This document shows positions 51,632 through 61,812 of a DNA stretch of 64,000 nt, piece after piece; position 1 is the first letter of the stretch, and every line of letters begins with the position of its first letter. The stretch is from assembly GCA_048493715.1 (NCBI GenBank), contig JBGDCZ010000008.1, positions 1-64,000 of the forward strand, read 5' to 3'. This DNA comes from Arsenophonus sp048493715. Lineage in GTDB: Bacteria > Pseudomonadota > Gammaproteobacteria > Enterobacterales > Enterobacteriaceae. The notes below the pieces were generated by a model, which did no database searches, was not told where the DNA came from, and was given only the letters and a program-made list of their open reading frames with translations. Both the position numbers and the translations under genes were made by a program.

Positions 51632-52963
51632 ATGTCTGAAATGACGCCTCGTGAAATTGTCAGTGAATTAGACAATCATATTATTGGTCAAGACAAAGCA
51701 AAACGTTCTGTCGCCATTGCGCTACGTAATCGTTGGCGTCGTATGCAACTCGATAAAGCATTGCGCCAGGAAGTCACACCGAAAAATATTTTGATGATTG
51801 GTCCGACTGGTGTGGGTAAAACTGAAATTGCCCGCCGACTAGCAAAACTGGCTAACGCTCCTTTTATCAAAGTAGAAGCAACAAAATTTACTGAAGTCGG
51901 TTATGTAGGTAAAGAAGTTGACTCGATTATCCGTGATTTGACTGACGCGGCCGTAAAAATGGTACGTCTGCAATCGATAGAAAAAAACCTTTACCGTGCA
52001 GAAGAGCTGGCGGAAGAACGTATTCTTGATGTTTTATTACCACCAGCTAAAAATAATTGGGGGCAACCTGATCCCCATGTAGAACTTTCCACAGCACGTC
52101 AATCCTTCCGCAAAAAACTCAGAGAAGGGGAGTTAGACGATAAAGAAATTGAAATTGAAGTGGCTACTACCCCAATGGGAGTTGAAATTATGGCTCCTCC
52201 TGGCATGGAAGAAATGACTAGCCAATTGCAATCTATGTTTCAAAATCTGGCAGGGCAAAAACATAAACCCCGTAAGATGAAGATCAAAGAAGCTTTCAAA
52301 ATCTTGATAGAAGAAGAAGCAGCAAAACTGGTTAATCCTGAAGAACTAAAACAACAAGCAATTGATGCAGTTGAACAACATGGCATTGTTTTTATCGATG
52401 AAATCGACAAAATTTGCAAACGTGGGCAAACTTCTGTTCCAGATGTCTCAAGAGAAGGTGTACAACGTGATTTGCTACCTTTAGTCGAAGGCTGCACCGT
52501 TTCAACTAAACATGGTATGGTAAAAACTGACCATATTCTATTTATTGCTTCCGGCGCATTCCAAATTGCTAGTCCATCGGATTTGATCCCTGAGCTTCAG
52601 GGCCGATTACCGATCAGAGTTGAACTACAAGCGCTGACGACAGAAGACTTTGAACGTATTTTAACTGAACCGAATGCGTCTTTAACCATACAATACAAAG
52701 CCTTAATGGCTACCGAAGGTTTAAACATTGAATTTACCCCAGATGGCATTGGTAAAATTGCGCAGGCGGCATGGCAAGTCAATGAGAAAACAGAAAATAT
52801 TGGAGCTCGTCGCTTACATACCGTGCTTGAGCGTTTGATGGAAGATATCTCTTTTGATGCCAGTGAACGTAATGGTCAAATTATTACAATTAACGCTGAT
52901 TATGTCGCTAAGCATCTTGATGAGTTGGTTGCCGATGAAGACCTGAGTCGATTTATTTTATAA
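51632..52963 (+). CDS. hslU: ATP-dependent protease ATPase subunit HslU
   Basis: AAA+ unfoldase partner of HslV. From ATG 51632 it is 443 residues, identical to the E. coli length; an in-frame ATG-less extension to 51560 overlaps hslV and is rejected. Walker A GPTGVGKTE (about 57-65), the pore motif GYVGKEVDS (about 90-98), Walker B VFIDEIDK (about 252-259) and sensor 2 GARRLHTVLERLMEDISF are present. A GGATTT ribosome site lies just before the start. Confidence 0.98.
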   Translation: MSEMTPREIVSELDNHIIGQDKAKRSVAIALRNRWRRMQLDKALRQEVTPKNILMIGPTGVGKTEIARRLAKLANAPFIKVEATKFTEVGYVGKEVDSIIRDLTDAAVKMVRLQSIEKNLYRAEELAEERILDVLLPPAKNNWGQPDPHVELSTARQSFRKKLREGELDDKEIEIEVATTPMGVEIMAPPGMEEMTSQLQSMFQNLAGQKHKPRKMKIKEAFKILIEEEAAKLVNPEELKQQAIDAVEQHGIVFIDEIDKICKRGQTSVPDVSREGVQRDLLPLVEGCTVSTKHGMVKTDHILFIASGAFQIASPSDLIPELQGRLPIRVELQALTTEDFERILTEPNASLTIQYKALMATEGLNIEFTPDGIGKIAQAAWQVNEKTENIGARRLHTVLERLMEDISFDASERNGQIITINADYVAKHLDELVADEDLSRFIL

Positions 52964-52999
52964 TCTGCATCGTTGACTTTGCTGATTATAGTCTTGGAT

Positions 53000-53025
53000 G
53001 GGGGGCTAAGTCTCCCGTTATTTTT
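53000..53025 (+). terminator. Terminator-like hairpin after hslU
   Basis: A short stem GGGGG/CTCCC (one G-T pair) around a 6-base loop, followed shortly by GTTATTTTTAT. Weak but in the right place, about 40 bases past hslU. Confidence 0.45.
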
Positions 53026-53052
53026 ATAACAACAAACTTGTGGATTAATTAT

Positions 53053-53976
53053 ATGAATTTAATCACATCAAGAAAACCTATACAAATAAAGGCATGGCTG
53101 GAAAGCTTACGCCCCAAAACTCTTCCGTTAGGTATTGCGCCGATTATAACAGGTTCTGCATTAGCATATTGGTCAGGTACTTTTACACTCTCTATTGCAT
53201 TACTAGCTTTATTAACTGTAGCAGCATTACAAATTCTTTCCAATCTGGCGAATGATTATGGCGATGCAATCAAAGGCAACGATACCGAGGAAAGTTTAGG
53301 ACCGTTCGAGGTATACAGAAAAGAATTATTAGCCTAGCCGAGATGAAAATCTCCCTAAAAATTACTATTTTTATAGCTTGTTTATTTGACTTAGCACTGA
53401 TCATTGTCACTGCTAGAACGCCAAAGGATATCATTGGTTTTCTCATACTTAGGGTTATTGCTATAACCGCTGCTATCACTTACTACAGTGGGTAAAAAAC
53501 CTTACGGATATCTGGGACTAGGTGATATTTCTGTACTAATTTTTTTGGCTGGTTGAGTGTAATTGGAACTTATTTATCTCCATACTAACCACTTTAACCT
53601 AATGACATTATTGCCAGCAACAGCTTGTGGATTACTATCAGTAGCAGTACTAAATATTAACAATATGCGCGATATAGATAATGATATTAAAGCAGGTAAG
53701 AACACCTTATCGGTTAGATTAGGCGCCAACAGGGCCCGCCAGTATCATGTTGCCATCATCTTAATTGCAATTTTCTGTTTTATACTCTTCATCCTGCTAT
53801 ATCTTCATCACTGGACAGGTTGGTTATTCGTGCTAGCTATACCGATATTATTTAAGCCATATAAAGAAAGTTATTCATGACACTAGCGCTGAAGGTATGA
53901 AAACTTTATTAGAAAATATGGTAAAAGCGGCGTACTGACAAACATACTATTTTCGCTAGGACTTATTTTAAATTAA
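53053..53976 (+). pseudogene. menA: 1,4-dihydroxy-2-naphthoate polyprenyltransferase, decayed
   Basis: Relic of the membrane UbiA-family enzyme that prenylates DHNA in menaquinone synthesis. ATG 53053 gives KAWLESLRPKTLPLGIAPI and SNLANDYGDAIKGNDTEES (the NDxxD-type site), then a TAG at about 53335. The middle is frameshifted (GFLILRVIAITAAITYYSG). The 3' piece from 53563 gives LLSVAVLNINNMRDIDND (second aspartate-rich site) and NTLSVRLGANRARQYH, then a stop, and beyond it TSAEGMKTLLENMVKAA to a natural stop at 53976. At least three lesions. Confidence 0.92.
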
Positions 53977-54085
53977 TTGTTGTAATATTGATTTTTCTCA
54001 GCGTTTTTATGAGCGATGTTTTTGCAAAAAATAACCGGAAAAGGATATACTGAACTTCCCTTGTACTTAAATAGACCAAAAGCCT

Positions 54086-54604
54086 ATGAAATATGATACT
54101 TCCGAGCTGTGTGATATCTACCAAGAAGAGGTAAATGTGGTAGAACCTTTATTCTCTAACTTTGGTGGGCGTACTTCATTTTATGGTAAAATCGTGACAG
54201 TGAAATGCTTTGAAGATAACGGCATCATTTACGATTTACTAGAAGAACAAGGGGAAGGTCGAATCCTCTTAATCGATGGTGGCGGCTCTGTACGTAAGGC
54301 ACTAATAGATGCTCAATTGGCAAAATTTGCCATTAAAAATCAATGGGAAGGTATTGTTATTTACGGCGCCGTACGTCAGGTTGATGAGTTAGCAGAATTA
54401 GATATTGGTATTCAAGCAATCACAGCCATTCCGGCAGGTTGTACTAGTGAGGGTATTGGCGAAAGCGATGTCCGAGTTAATTTTGGTGGCGTCACTTTTT
54501 TTACAGAAGATTATATGTATGTGGACAACACGGGTATTATTCTTTCTGAACATCCATTACTTTTAGACGATGAGCTAAATAACGATCAGGATATTGAAGA
54601 CTAA
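54086..54604 (+). CDS. rraA: Regulator of RNase E activity RraA
   Basis: Trimeric inhibitor that binds RNase E and RhlB and slows mRNA decay. 172 residues (E. coli 161), with the extra length at an acidic C-terminus. Conserved MKYDTSELCDIY start, FGGRTSFYGKIVTVKCFEDN and LLIDGGGSVRKALIDA are intact. It sits between the menA relic and zapB as in E. coli. Confidence 0.97.
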   Translation: MKYDTSELCDIYQEEVNVVEPLFSNFGGRTSFYGKIVTVKCFEDNGIIYDLLEEQGEGRILLIDGGGSVRKALIDAQLAKFAIKNQWEGIVIYGAVRQVDELAELDIGIQAITAIPAGCTSEGIGESDVRVNFGGVTFFTEDYMYVDNTGIILSEHPLLLDDELNNDQDIED

Positions 54605-54667
54605 ATACCAGCTCAGCAGCTTGCACACGCTTACCTATTATTCAAAACCATCGATTAAGCAAAAAAT

Positions 54668-54689
54668 AAGGGCAATAAATTTTGCCCTT
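54668..54689. terminator. Bidirectional terminator between rraA and zapB
   Basis: Stem AAGGGCAA/TTGCCCTT with a 6-base loop. T-runs follow on both strands (CTATTTTTTT on plus; ATTTTTTG on minus), fitting the two convergent genes. Confidence 0.85.
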
Positions 54690-54727
54690 ACTTCTATTTT
54701 TTTCTAATCCAGTAAAATATCGAATGA

Positions 54728-54970
54728 TTACTGTACATCTTTCATTCGACCTAATAGACCTCGTACCCGCTCTTGCCAAGCAAGATGTATTTGTTTTAAA
54801 TTCTCATTTTCTTTAATTAACTTTCCGTGTTCCTCTTTAGCAATCACTATTTCTTGTTGCAACTTATTGTTCTTGTCTTTAAGCTCATTAACTTCCATCT
54901 GTAAAATTTCAATAGTTTCAATAACTTCTTTAATTTTATCTTCTAATTTTTCAAAAAATTCAAATGACAT
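54728..54970 (-). CDS. zapB: Cell division protein ZapB
   Basis: Coiled-coil protein that binds ZapA and stabilises the Z ring. 80 residues (E. coli 81). The whole protein is one heptad-rich coiled coil, starting MSFEFFEKLEDKIKEVIE and ending WQERVRGLLGRMKDVQ, near the E. coli end. I chose ATG 54970 because the upstream open part to 55054 is not family sequence and an AAAGGGGA ribosome site lies 6-13 bases before it. Divergent from glpF. Confidence 0.95.
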   Translation of the reverse strand: MSFEFFEKLEDKIKEVIETIEILQMEVNELKDKNNKLQQEIVIAKEEHGKLIKENENLKQIHLAWQERVRGLLGRMKDVQ

Positions 54971-55293
54971 TCTTTCGTCCCCTTTTTTAGCAAGGCTAAG
55001 ATTGTAAGTAGCCTTCTTACGCCTGTCTAGTTGAAAGCTGTCGATAAATGCCAATCTAACCGCAATTATTTCTATTTATCCAACAATTGCAAAAAAATAC
55101 ATCAAGTAGAATGTCAAATTGATCACTTTATCAGAGCGATTTCGCTCATTTCTTTGACATGATCCAACATATTTGATCCCACTATTTCCGTTTAAGTTCG
55201 TTTAACGGTAAATTCGCTTAGAGCTTTCTCAGGAAATAACAAAGAAAGACAAATTCTATTGCTTGATATTGATACTTTTTGCAGGATAAACAT

Positions 55294-56123
55294 ATGAGTA
55301 AAATTACTTCACCAACACTTAGCGGTCAATGTATCTCTGAATTTTTAGGTACTGCCTGGACTGGGTTGTGTTGCAGCTACCCGCATCGCAGGCGCACAAC
55401 TCGGCTTATGGGAAATCAGTATTATTTGGGGATTTGGCGTAGCTTTGGCCGTTTATCTTACAGCTGGTATTTCTGGAGCGCACTTGAATCCGGCTATTAC
55501 TGTTACCTTTTGGTTATTTGACCATTTTGATCGAAAAAAGTACTGCCTTATATATTGCCCAAATGCTGGGAGGTTTTATCACGGCCGCTCTCGTTTATGG
55601 GTTGTACTTTGAATTATTTCTAGATCATGACAAAGTACATCAAATAGTACGTGGATTACAAAAAAGTTTATTCACTGCTGGTATTTTTTCTACTTACCTA
55701 GCTGAGCAAATTAACTTGCTACAAGCATTTGTGGTTGAAGTTGTTATTGCTATTATTTTGGTCTGTATGATATTAAGTCTAACGGATGATAGCAATGGCA
55801 TACCTCGTGGCCCATTAGCACCACTACTCATTGGTATTCTGATCGCAGTTATTGGTGGTTCATTTGGTCCACTAACCGGATTCGTATTAAATCCTGCTCG
55901 TGATTTTGGCCCTAAATTAGTAGCTTATATCGCTGGTTGGGGGGATATTGCCTTAACCGGTGGACGCAACTTTCCTTACTGTATGATCCCTTTAACCGTA
56001 CCTTTTGTTGACGTGATTATCGGTGCTTTTGCTTATCGTAAACTGATTGGCTACCATTTACCTGCCATGACAAATCAAAACAAAAAAAGAAACCCAAAAA
56101 TAATCCAAAATAATATGAAGTAA
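55294..56123 (+). pseudogene. glpF: Glycerol facilitator, frameshifted
   Basis: Relic of the aquaglyceroporin GlpF. ATG 55294 gives MSKITSPTLSGQCISEFLGTA, where a net frameshift with a small deletion removes the sequence before GCVAATRIAGAQLG. The frame then gives AVYLTAGISGAHLNPAITVTFW with the first NPA motif, shifts again in an A-run near 55535, and continues as ALYIAQMLGGFITAALVYGL, PRGPLAPLLIGILIAVIGG and FVLNPARDFGPK with the second NPA motif, to TAA 56123. Apart from two frameshifts the protein is well preserved, suggesting recent loss. Paired with the broken glpK 14 bases downstream. Confidence 0.92.
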
Positions 56124-56137
56124 ATTGGACAATTATC

Positions 56138-57214
56138 ATGCCAACTGAAATATCAACAAAAAAATACGTTATAGCACTTGATCAAGGTACCACCAGTTCA
56201 CGAACCATCATCTTTGATCACGATGCTAACATCATTAATATTTGTCAACGTGAATTTCCCCAAATTTATCCAAAACCAGGTTGGGTAGAACACGATCCAA
56301 TAAAAATATGGGCAACGCAAAGTGCGACTTTAGCTGAAGCATTAGCCATTTCTGATATCCGCAGTGATCAAATTGCCGGAATTGGCATAACCAATTAACA
56401 AGAAACAACCATTGTCTGGGAGAAAAAAACCGGTAAACCGATTTATAATGCGATCGTTTGGCAATGTCGTCGTACTGCTGATTTCTGTACCGAACTAAAA
56501 CGGGATAACCCAGAACTGGAGAAATATATTCGTAACAATACTGGTCTTATGGTTGACCTATATTTCTCAGGTACCAAACTCAAATGGATCCTTGAGAATG
56601 TTGATGGAACTTATGAACGAACAGAAAACGGTGAATTACTTTTTGATACTATCGATACTTGGCTGGTATGGAAATTGAAACAAGGACGTGTTCATATTAC
56701 TTAATATACCAACGCATCTCGCACTATGCTATTTAATATTCATAAGCTAGAGTGGGATCAAAAAATCCTAGATGTCTTTAATATTCCACACGTCATACTA
56801 CCAACAGTATGTGCATCTTCAAACGTTTATGGACAAACCAACATAGGTGGTAAAGGTGGTACACGCATATCAATAGCTGGCATGGCTGGCGATCAACAAG
56901 CCGCCCCTTATGGCTAGTTGTGTGTCCAACCAGGAATGGCTAAGAATACCTACGGAACCGGCTGCTTCCTATTAATGAATACTGGCAAACAAGCCAAAAT
57001 TTCTGATCATGAATTACCGACAACCATTGCTTGTGGACCACACACGGTGAAGTGAATTATGCACTAGAAGGTGCTGTGTTCATGGCGGGTGCTTCTATAC
57101 AATGGCTACGTTATGAACTGAAATTGATTGATGATGCTAATGACTCTGAATATTTTGCTAATAAAGTCAAAAATAATAACGGAGTTTATGTCGTCCCTGT
57201 GCTCTGACCGGCTA
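56138..57214 (+). pseudogene. glpK: Glycerol kinase, 5' portion, cut by an inversion
   Basis: Relic of the FGGY kinase GlpK. ATG 56138 gives VIALDQGTTSSRTIIFDHDA (ATP-binding start), GWVEHDPIKIW and GIGITN followed by TAA for Gln (56396). It continues ETTIVWEKKTGKPIYNAIVW, YFSGTKLKWILENVDG, a TAA at 56702, GQTNIGGKGGTRISIAGMAG, a TAG at 56917 and NTYGTGCFLLMNTG, frameshifts near 57040, then EGAVFMAGASIQWLR and NNGVYVVPVL. The frame ends at the Thr-Gly before the conserved GAPY. The missing 3' end is found on the minus strand at 61813-62260. Confidence 0.95.
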
Positions 57215-57437
57215 TGACTAATTTTATTAGCCTGTGATGATAGTGAGTTTGCCAGGTAAATTGACTAAAGCTATTGTTATCTATCAATAATTAGCTGTTA
57301 GTGAAAGATTCACTTTGCCTTCCGCTAACGGATAGTCCTTAATTAAATAACCCGGTTCTATAAATTGTCAGCCAGAACCAGGGATTGAATTACTGATTAG
57401 CTACAAATTATTTTTTCTGTTATCAATGGCTTAAAAA

Positions 57438-58208
57438 TTAATTAGCTTTTTTTACTGCCGCGGCGGCGTTAATAATAGACACAAACACATCAGCTTTTAG
57501 TGATGCACCACCGACTAACGCGCCATCAATATCGGGTTGAGTGAAAAGTTCAGTAGCATTGTTGGCATTCACTGAACCGCCATACTGAATAATGACTTGT
57601 TGGGCGATAGCCGGATCTTGCTTGGCAAGATGGTCACGAATAAACTTATGTACCGCTTGCGCCTGAGCTGGAGTGGCTGATTTACCTGTCCCGATTGCCC
57701 AAATTGGTTCATAAGCAATCACACTGTTTTCAAATGCGCTGACTCCCAAGCTATTCAAGACCGCATCGATTTGTCGAACGCAGACTTGTTCTGTTTGGCC
57801 CGCGCTGTTTTCTTCTTCTGACTCACCAATGCAAAGTACCGGCGTTAATCCTTGTGATTTTAACACCACAAATTTACGGGCGATAAATTCATCGCTTTCT
57901 TGATGATACGTTCTGCGTTCAGAATGACCGATAATAATATATTTTGCCCCAATGTCTTTTAGCATTGCTGCTGAGGTGTCACCGGTATAAGCACCGGAAA
58001 GATTGACGTCAACATCTTGGGCGCCAAGCACTATTTTGCTTCCGACTAAGGCTTGCTTTGCTTGTGATAGATAAAGCGCTGGTGGGGCAATTGCGACATC
58101 ACAACCAGTTACATGATTTAATTCATTACGCAAATTTTCAATTAGTTCTTTAACCATGGTAGTACTGCCATTGAGTTTCCAGTTACCCATGACTAATGGA
58201 TGTCGCAT
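57438..58208 (-). CDS. tpiA: Triosephosphate isomerase
   Basis: Interconverts dihydroxyacetone phosphate and glyceraldehyde-3-phosphate in glycolysis. 256 residues (E. coli 255). Starting at ATG 58208 (MRHPLVMGNWKLNGS), which has GGAGGAA 5-11 bases upstream; the upstream open part to 58256 is not family sequence. Active-site Lys13 in NWKLNG, catalytic His in IIGHSERR (about 95), Glu in AYEPIWAIGTGKSA (about 167) and the phosphate loop YGGSVNANNA are intact. It lies inside the inverted glpK segment. Confidence 0.98.
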   Translation of the reverse strand: MRHPLVMGNWKLNGSTTMVKELIENLRNELNHVTGCDVAIAPPALYLSQAKQALVGSKIVLGAQDVDVNLSGAYTGDTSAAMLKDIGAKYIIIGHSERRTYHQESDEFIARKFVVLKSQGLTPVLCIGESEEENSAGQTEQVCVRQIDAVLNSLGVSAFENSVIAYEPIWAIGTGKSATPAQAQAVHKFIRDHLAKQDPAIAQQVIIQYGGSVNANNATELFTQPDIDGALVGGASLKADVFVSIINAAAAVKKAN

Positions 58209-58327
58209 GTTTTCCTCCAACAAAAAAATATTTATTAATAAATAAGATAAAGACAATTAATCATTATTCAGTTTATGCAAAGGGATAGTATAAAGATGTT
58301 ATTACTAAATCGCTTTGTTTTTCGTCA

Positions 58328-58960
58328 CTAATGTGTGATGTTATCATCTTTTAGTGATAGTTTAACCGGCTCAATAGCGAAAGTAATCATGTTATCTTTG
58401 CTTTTAACTAAAATGTAACGGAACGCTCCTACTACTGTTTCATTGCTCTGCACTTGGTTGGATTGCTCTAAAATGCGATCTAATACAGCGGTTAATTGCG
58501 GTACGTTGTTAATTGAAGTTGTTTTTTCGAAGTGAGTGATAATTGCCATAATATAACGTTCGAATAATTGTCGGTTAATTTTATAGCTGGCTGGATCTTC
58601 TGGTGGCAGTAGTGTTAACTGTAGACTCTTAATTTTTTCACTTCCTCGTTCAAGTACCGCTGAAGAGTAAATTTTACTATTAATCCGACTGGCTGCGCGA
58701 ATATAAGGTAAGTTAATATCCTTGCTGGTGATCACTTTAAATTCATATATTGGATAAACGGGATTATCCCGGTTGTATTTTTGGCGAAAGATGGGAATAG
58801 TTTCATTGAATAAGGCAGCATCTGGTGATAGATAAGCAACCGAAACATCGGTTTCAGGCACAACAGGTAATTGTTTAGCTAGCACGGAAAACAGTGGTAA
58901 TGATGCAATAAACACCAATGCTAGTGTGAACTGAAATCTGTAATTGTCTGTTTTCATCAT
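58328..58960 (-). CDS. yiiQ: YiiQ family periplasmic protein (DUF1454)
   Basis: 210 residues (E. coli YiiQ 199). N-terminal signal peptide (basic MMKTDNYRFQ then LALVFIASLPLFSVLA) with a likely cut after VLAKQ-region alanine; the rest is soluble. Family-like segments: SVAYLSPDAALFNETI and YLPYIRAASRINSKIY-like sequence (here LPYIRAASRINSKIY), and NVPQLTAVLDRIL. Function unknown in the family. It precedes tpiA by 119 bases on the same strand, as yiiQ and tpiA are neighbours in E. coli. Confidence 0.88.
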   Translation of the reverse strand: MMKTDNYRFQFTLALVFIASLPLFSVLAKQLPVVPETDVSVAYLSPDAALFNETIPIFRQKYNRDNPVYPIYEFKVITSKDINLPYIRAASRINSKIYSSAVLERGSEKIKSLQLTLLPPEDPASYKINRQLFERYIMAIITHFEKTTSINNVPQLTAVLDRILEQSNQVQSNETVVGAFRYILVKSKDNMITFAIEPVKLSLKDDNITH

Positions 58961-59013
58961 GGTTACTCGTTAGTGTTAATTTCATCTTAAAGAGCTTAGT
59001 AAGCATAAGAGCA

Positions 59014-59433
59014 ATGACATTACAACAGTGGGCCCTTTCATTCAAAGGGCGTATTGGTCGAAAACTACTTTGTTTGGTATCGTTATTTGGTTTTTACTCA
59101 TGATTATGATATTTAGTTTGCAAACTGTTTTTTATTCTCTCACGTTAGTTTACTGTTAGCAGTCATTTTGTTGCTTTATCCATTGGCCGCAATTTTTAGC
59201 AAACGTTTATATGATCGCGCTAAATCTAGTGGTTAATTTTTGTTATTGTTGTTGGCTTTTATGCTATTTTCTATTTAAGTTAGCCTATTGACACCTTTTG
59301 GAAGTAGAGTATTGCACGATTTCTACCTTTATTTATCGTCATCATATTGTTTTTAGATAGTGCTAGTGTTAGAGGGCTTAACAAAGCAAATTATTATGGC
59401 AAAAAAAGTGAGCAAATTGATTATCTGTGCTGA
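59014..59433 (+). pseudogene. yiiR: YiiR-like DUF805 membrane protein, decayed
   Basis: Relic of a small DUF805 membrane protein. ATG 59014 gives TLQQWALSFKGRIGRKLLC, the family start, then TGA at 59098 after FGFYS. Further pieces show AVILLLYPLAAIFSKRLYDRAKSSG (DUF805 KRLHDR-type motif) with a stop after SSG, then a degraded hydrophobic end and NYYGKKSEQIDYL to TGA 59431, the usual NKYGxD-like tail. At least three lesions. Located between yiiQ and fpr, as in E. coli. Confidence 0.85.
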
Positions 59434-59456
59434 TTAAATATTTGCTTACCTTCTGC

Positions 59457-60206
59457 TTACCAATATTGTTCACTGGTAATTTGTCCTGCTTTACGACGTA
59501 AATGTTTATCCATCCCTCTTTGTGTTTTCAATAGTTGTTGAGTATCTTTAACCATTTGTGGATTACCACAAAGCATAACATGGCTAGTTAAGGGATCAAT
59601 TTTTGCGTTTACTGCCTGTTCAATTTGTCCGCTTTCGATTAATGCTGAAATACGGCCGGTTAGTGAGCCAGCTGTATTTTCGCGACTGACAATCGTTTGG
59701 ATCTTTAATTTTCCTTGATATTTTTTCTCAATTTTTTTCATTAAGGGTAAGTAACCCAAATCTTCTGCATAACGTACCGCATGTACCAGGATCATTTGAT
59801 TAAATCGTGTTAGGTCTTGACCATACTGCAAAATGGATAAGAAAGGTCCAATTGCTGTACCTGTTGATAACATCCAAAGTGTTTCACAATCTGGTACTTC
59901 TTCTAAGACAAAAAAACCCGAGGCATCTTCTGTCACATAAATAGCATCACCTGGTTTTAATGCTTCAAGGTGTGGGCTAAGTTTTCCTTCCGGGACGGTG
60001 ACGAGATAAAACTCTAATTGATCATCGTCAGGGGCATTGACATAAGAATAGGCGCGCTGGATACGCTGGCCGTTTATTTCCAGAGCAAGTTTAGCAAATT
60101 GTCCAGCAATAAAAGGTTTAATTGGAGCTTCGATGATCAAACTAAACAATGAAGCTGTCCATTTGTGGTTTTTGATAATTTTTCCTGTTACCCAATTATT
60201 TGCCAT
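59457..60206 (-). CDS. fpr: Ferredoxin/flavodoxin--NADP+ reductase
   Basis: FAD enzyme that passes electrons from NADPH to flavodoxin or ferredoxin, supporting radical-SAM and oxidative-stress pathways. 249 residues (E. coli 248). FAD-binding RAYSYVNAPDDD (about 51-62), NADP-binding STGTAIGPFLSIL (about 111-123), CGNPQMVKDTQQ (about 215) and the C-terminal YW that stacks on FAD are all intact. In E. coli it follows glpX; glpX is absent here and fpr lies inside the inverted segment. Confidence 0.97.
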   Translation of the reverse strand: MANNWVTGKIIKNHKWTASLFSLIIEAPIKPFIAGQFAKLALEINGQRIQRAYSYVNAPDDDQLEFYLVTVPEGKLSPHLEALKPGDAIYVTEDASGFFVLEEVPDCETLWMLSTGTAIGPFLSILQYGQDLTRFNQMILVHAVRYAEDLGYLPLMKKIEKKYQGKLKIQTIVSRENTAGSLTGRISALIESGQIEQAVNAKIDPLTSHVMLCGNPQMVKDTQQLLKTQRGMDKHLRRKAGQITSEQYW

Positions 60207-60523
60207 ACAGCTGGCCTCCTAATGTATCAAATAAAGCATTAATGTTTCGTCATATTATGTCAAATCTAGGGAAAACCATTATCGATAATGTGTTTTGATT
60301 ATTTAGTCAAGTTGTGACTCTTTGGTTATGATATAAAATTGTACAGTTTTATTTACAAAATAACTAAATTGGCACTAGTGAAACAGAAAAAATAATTTAA
60401 TCGATTAGCTCGAATTTTTTTAAATTTTTTAGATTAATTGACATTAACACATAATTTGATGAGTTAATTTTTCTTAACCATAAGATATTGTGATCTTTTT
60501 TAATACATTGATTATTATATAAA
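60207..60523. other. Divergent spacer between fpr and emrD relic
   Basis: About 320 AT-rich bases with no open frame of note. Expected to hold the fpr promoter; no clear sox/mar box was made out. Confidence 0.4.
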
Positions 60524-61710
60524 ATGAGAACACTTCAATTTGCTATCAATGCTTATTGCCTTAAATTGCGGTTGGGCAGATGACACAGACAATTTATGTT
60601 CCTGTTATCGCAGAAATTGCTGCCTATTTCGGCGAGCCTGATGGTGCATAGCAAAGTGTGATAGGTGCTTATCTGCTATTTTGCTATTTTATGGTTTTTC
60701 GCAACTATTTTATGGGCTCTTATCCGATCACGTTGGCCGCCGTCCAGTTATTATAGCAGGCTTAATTATTTATTTGTTCGCAACGGTGGTTGCAATTTTC
60801 GTGCCTTCATTACAGATTTTGATTATTGCTAGTACATTGCAAGGGTTAGGAATTAGGGTTGCCGGAGTAATGGCAAGAACCATGCCCCGTGATCTCTATC
60901 TCGGAACCGCATTGCGTTATGCTAATAGCATATTAAATATGGGAATATTAGTTAGCCCGTTACTGACTCCGATGATTGGCGGGGTAATCACCTATTTTTT
61001 AGGCTGGCATGCTACTTATGTTTTCCTGTTATTATTGGCTAGTTTATAGCCTTGATCATATGTGGAAATGGCTGCCTGAAACTTGTCCTCCTGCCTCTGA
61101 AAAAAGAAATATGCTGTCTGCTTATTATTCGTTGTTGTCAAATGCTAGGTTTGATGCATATCTGCTGATGTTAATTGGTGGATTGGAGGGTGTTGTTGTT
61201 TTTTTTTTTTTTTGAATCAAGTAGTGGTGTATTGTTGAGGGGAGTATTAGGTTTAAATAGTATTACCGTGAGTATTCTGTTTATTTTGCCTATTCCTGCG
61301 GCATTTTTAGGTGCTTGGTATGCTGGAAGTGAAGGAAAAACGTTTTATCGTTTAACTGTGGCCGGCCGTATTTTGCTGTGTTTCCGCTGGGATTATAATG
61401 TGGTTACCGGGCTAGTTTGGATTTATGAATGTTTGGTCATTACTGATCCCTGCTGGTCTTTTTTCTTTGGGGCTGGTATGTTATTTCCTTTAGCAACAAC
61501 CACAACAACCGGCGCTATGGAGCCTTTTCCTTATTTGGCTGGTGTGCCCTGGTTGGCGATTTGCAAAATGTAGGCTCAGGAGTTGCGGCTTGGTTGTCGG
61601 CACATTTGCCCAAAACTGGGCAATTCAGTTTAGGTACGTTGATGTTAGCTATGTTGCTGCTTATTCTACTCTGTTGGTTGCCACTGTCGTATAAAATGGA
61701 TAAAAAGTAA
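60524..61710 (+). pseudogene. emrD: EmrD-type MFS multidrug transporter, decayed
   Basis: Relic of a major-facilitator drug exporter. From about 60524 the sequence reads (across shifts) GWADDTDN/QMTQTIYVPVIAEIA, then QLFYGLLSDHVGRRPVII with the MFS motif A (DxxGRRP), ILMNMGILVSPLLTPMIGGV-like sequence, LLMLIGGLEGVV, a T-run, FFESSSGVLL, LNSITVSILFILPIPAAFLGAWYAG and FFFGAGMLFPLATTT. It ends WLPLSYKMDKK at 61710. Stops at 60650 and frameshifts near 60580, 60690, 61040, 61210 and 61570. Identity fits EmrD best. Confidence 0.9.
61199..61213. repeat. Poly-T tract of 15 inside emrD
   Basis: Fifteen consecutive T, encoding a run of Phe in the open frame where EmrD normally has FEACSGV. It is the longest homopolymer seen in the window. 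Confidence 0.9.
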
Positions 61711-61758
61711 ATACTATTAAAAATTAAGCGGATTTATTTTTAATAACTATTTGTGTAA

Positions 61759-61788
61759 AAAATAGCAGTAAATGATTACTGCTATTTT
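61759..61788. terminator. Bidirectional terminator between emrD and glpK 3' relics
   Basis: Perfect 13-bp inverted repeat AAAATAGCAGTAA/TTACTGCTATTTT around a 4-base loop, with T-runs at the end of the stem on both strands. Confidence 0.85.
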
Positions 61789-61812
61789 GGTATTTATAGC
61801 TGTTAATTATAG

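Noticed and set aside
57350..57380. GGTTCT/AGAACC hairpin downstream of tpiA as a terminator
   Set aside because: Imperfect stem with a 14-base loop and no T-run on the tpiA strand; too weak to list as a feature.
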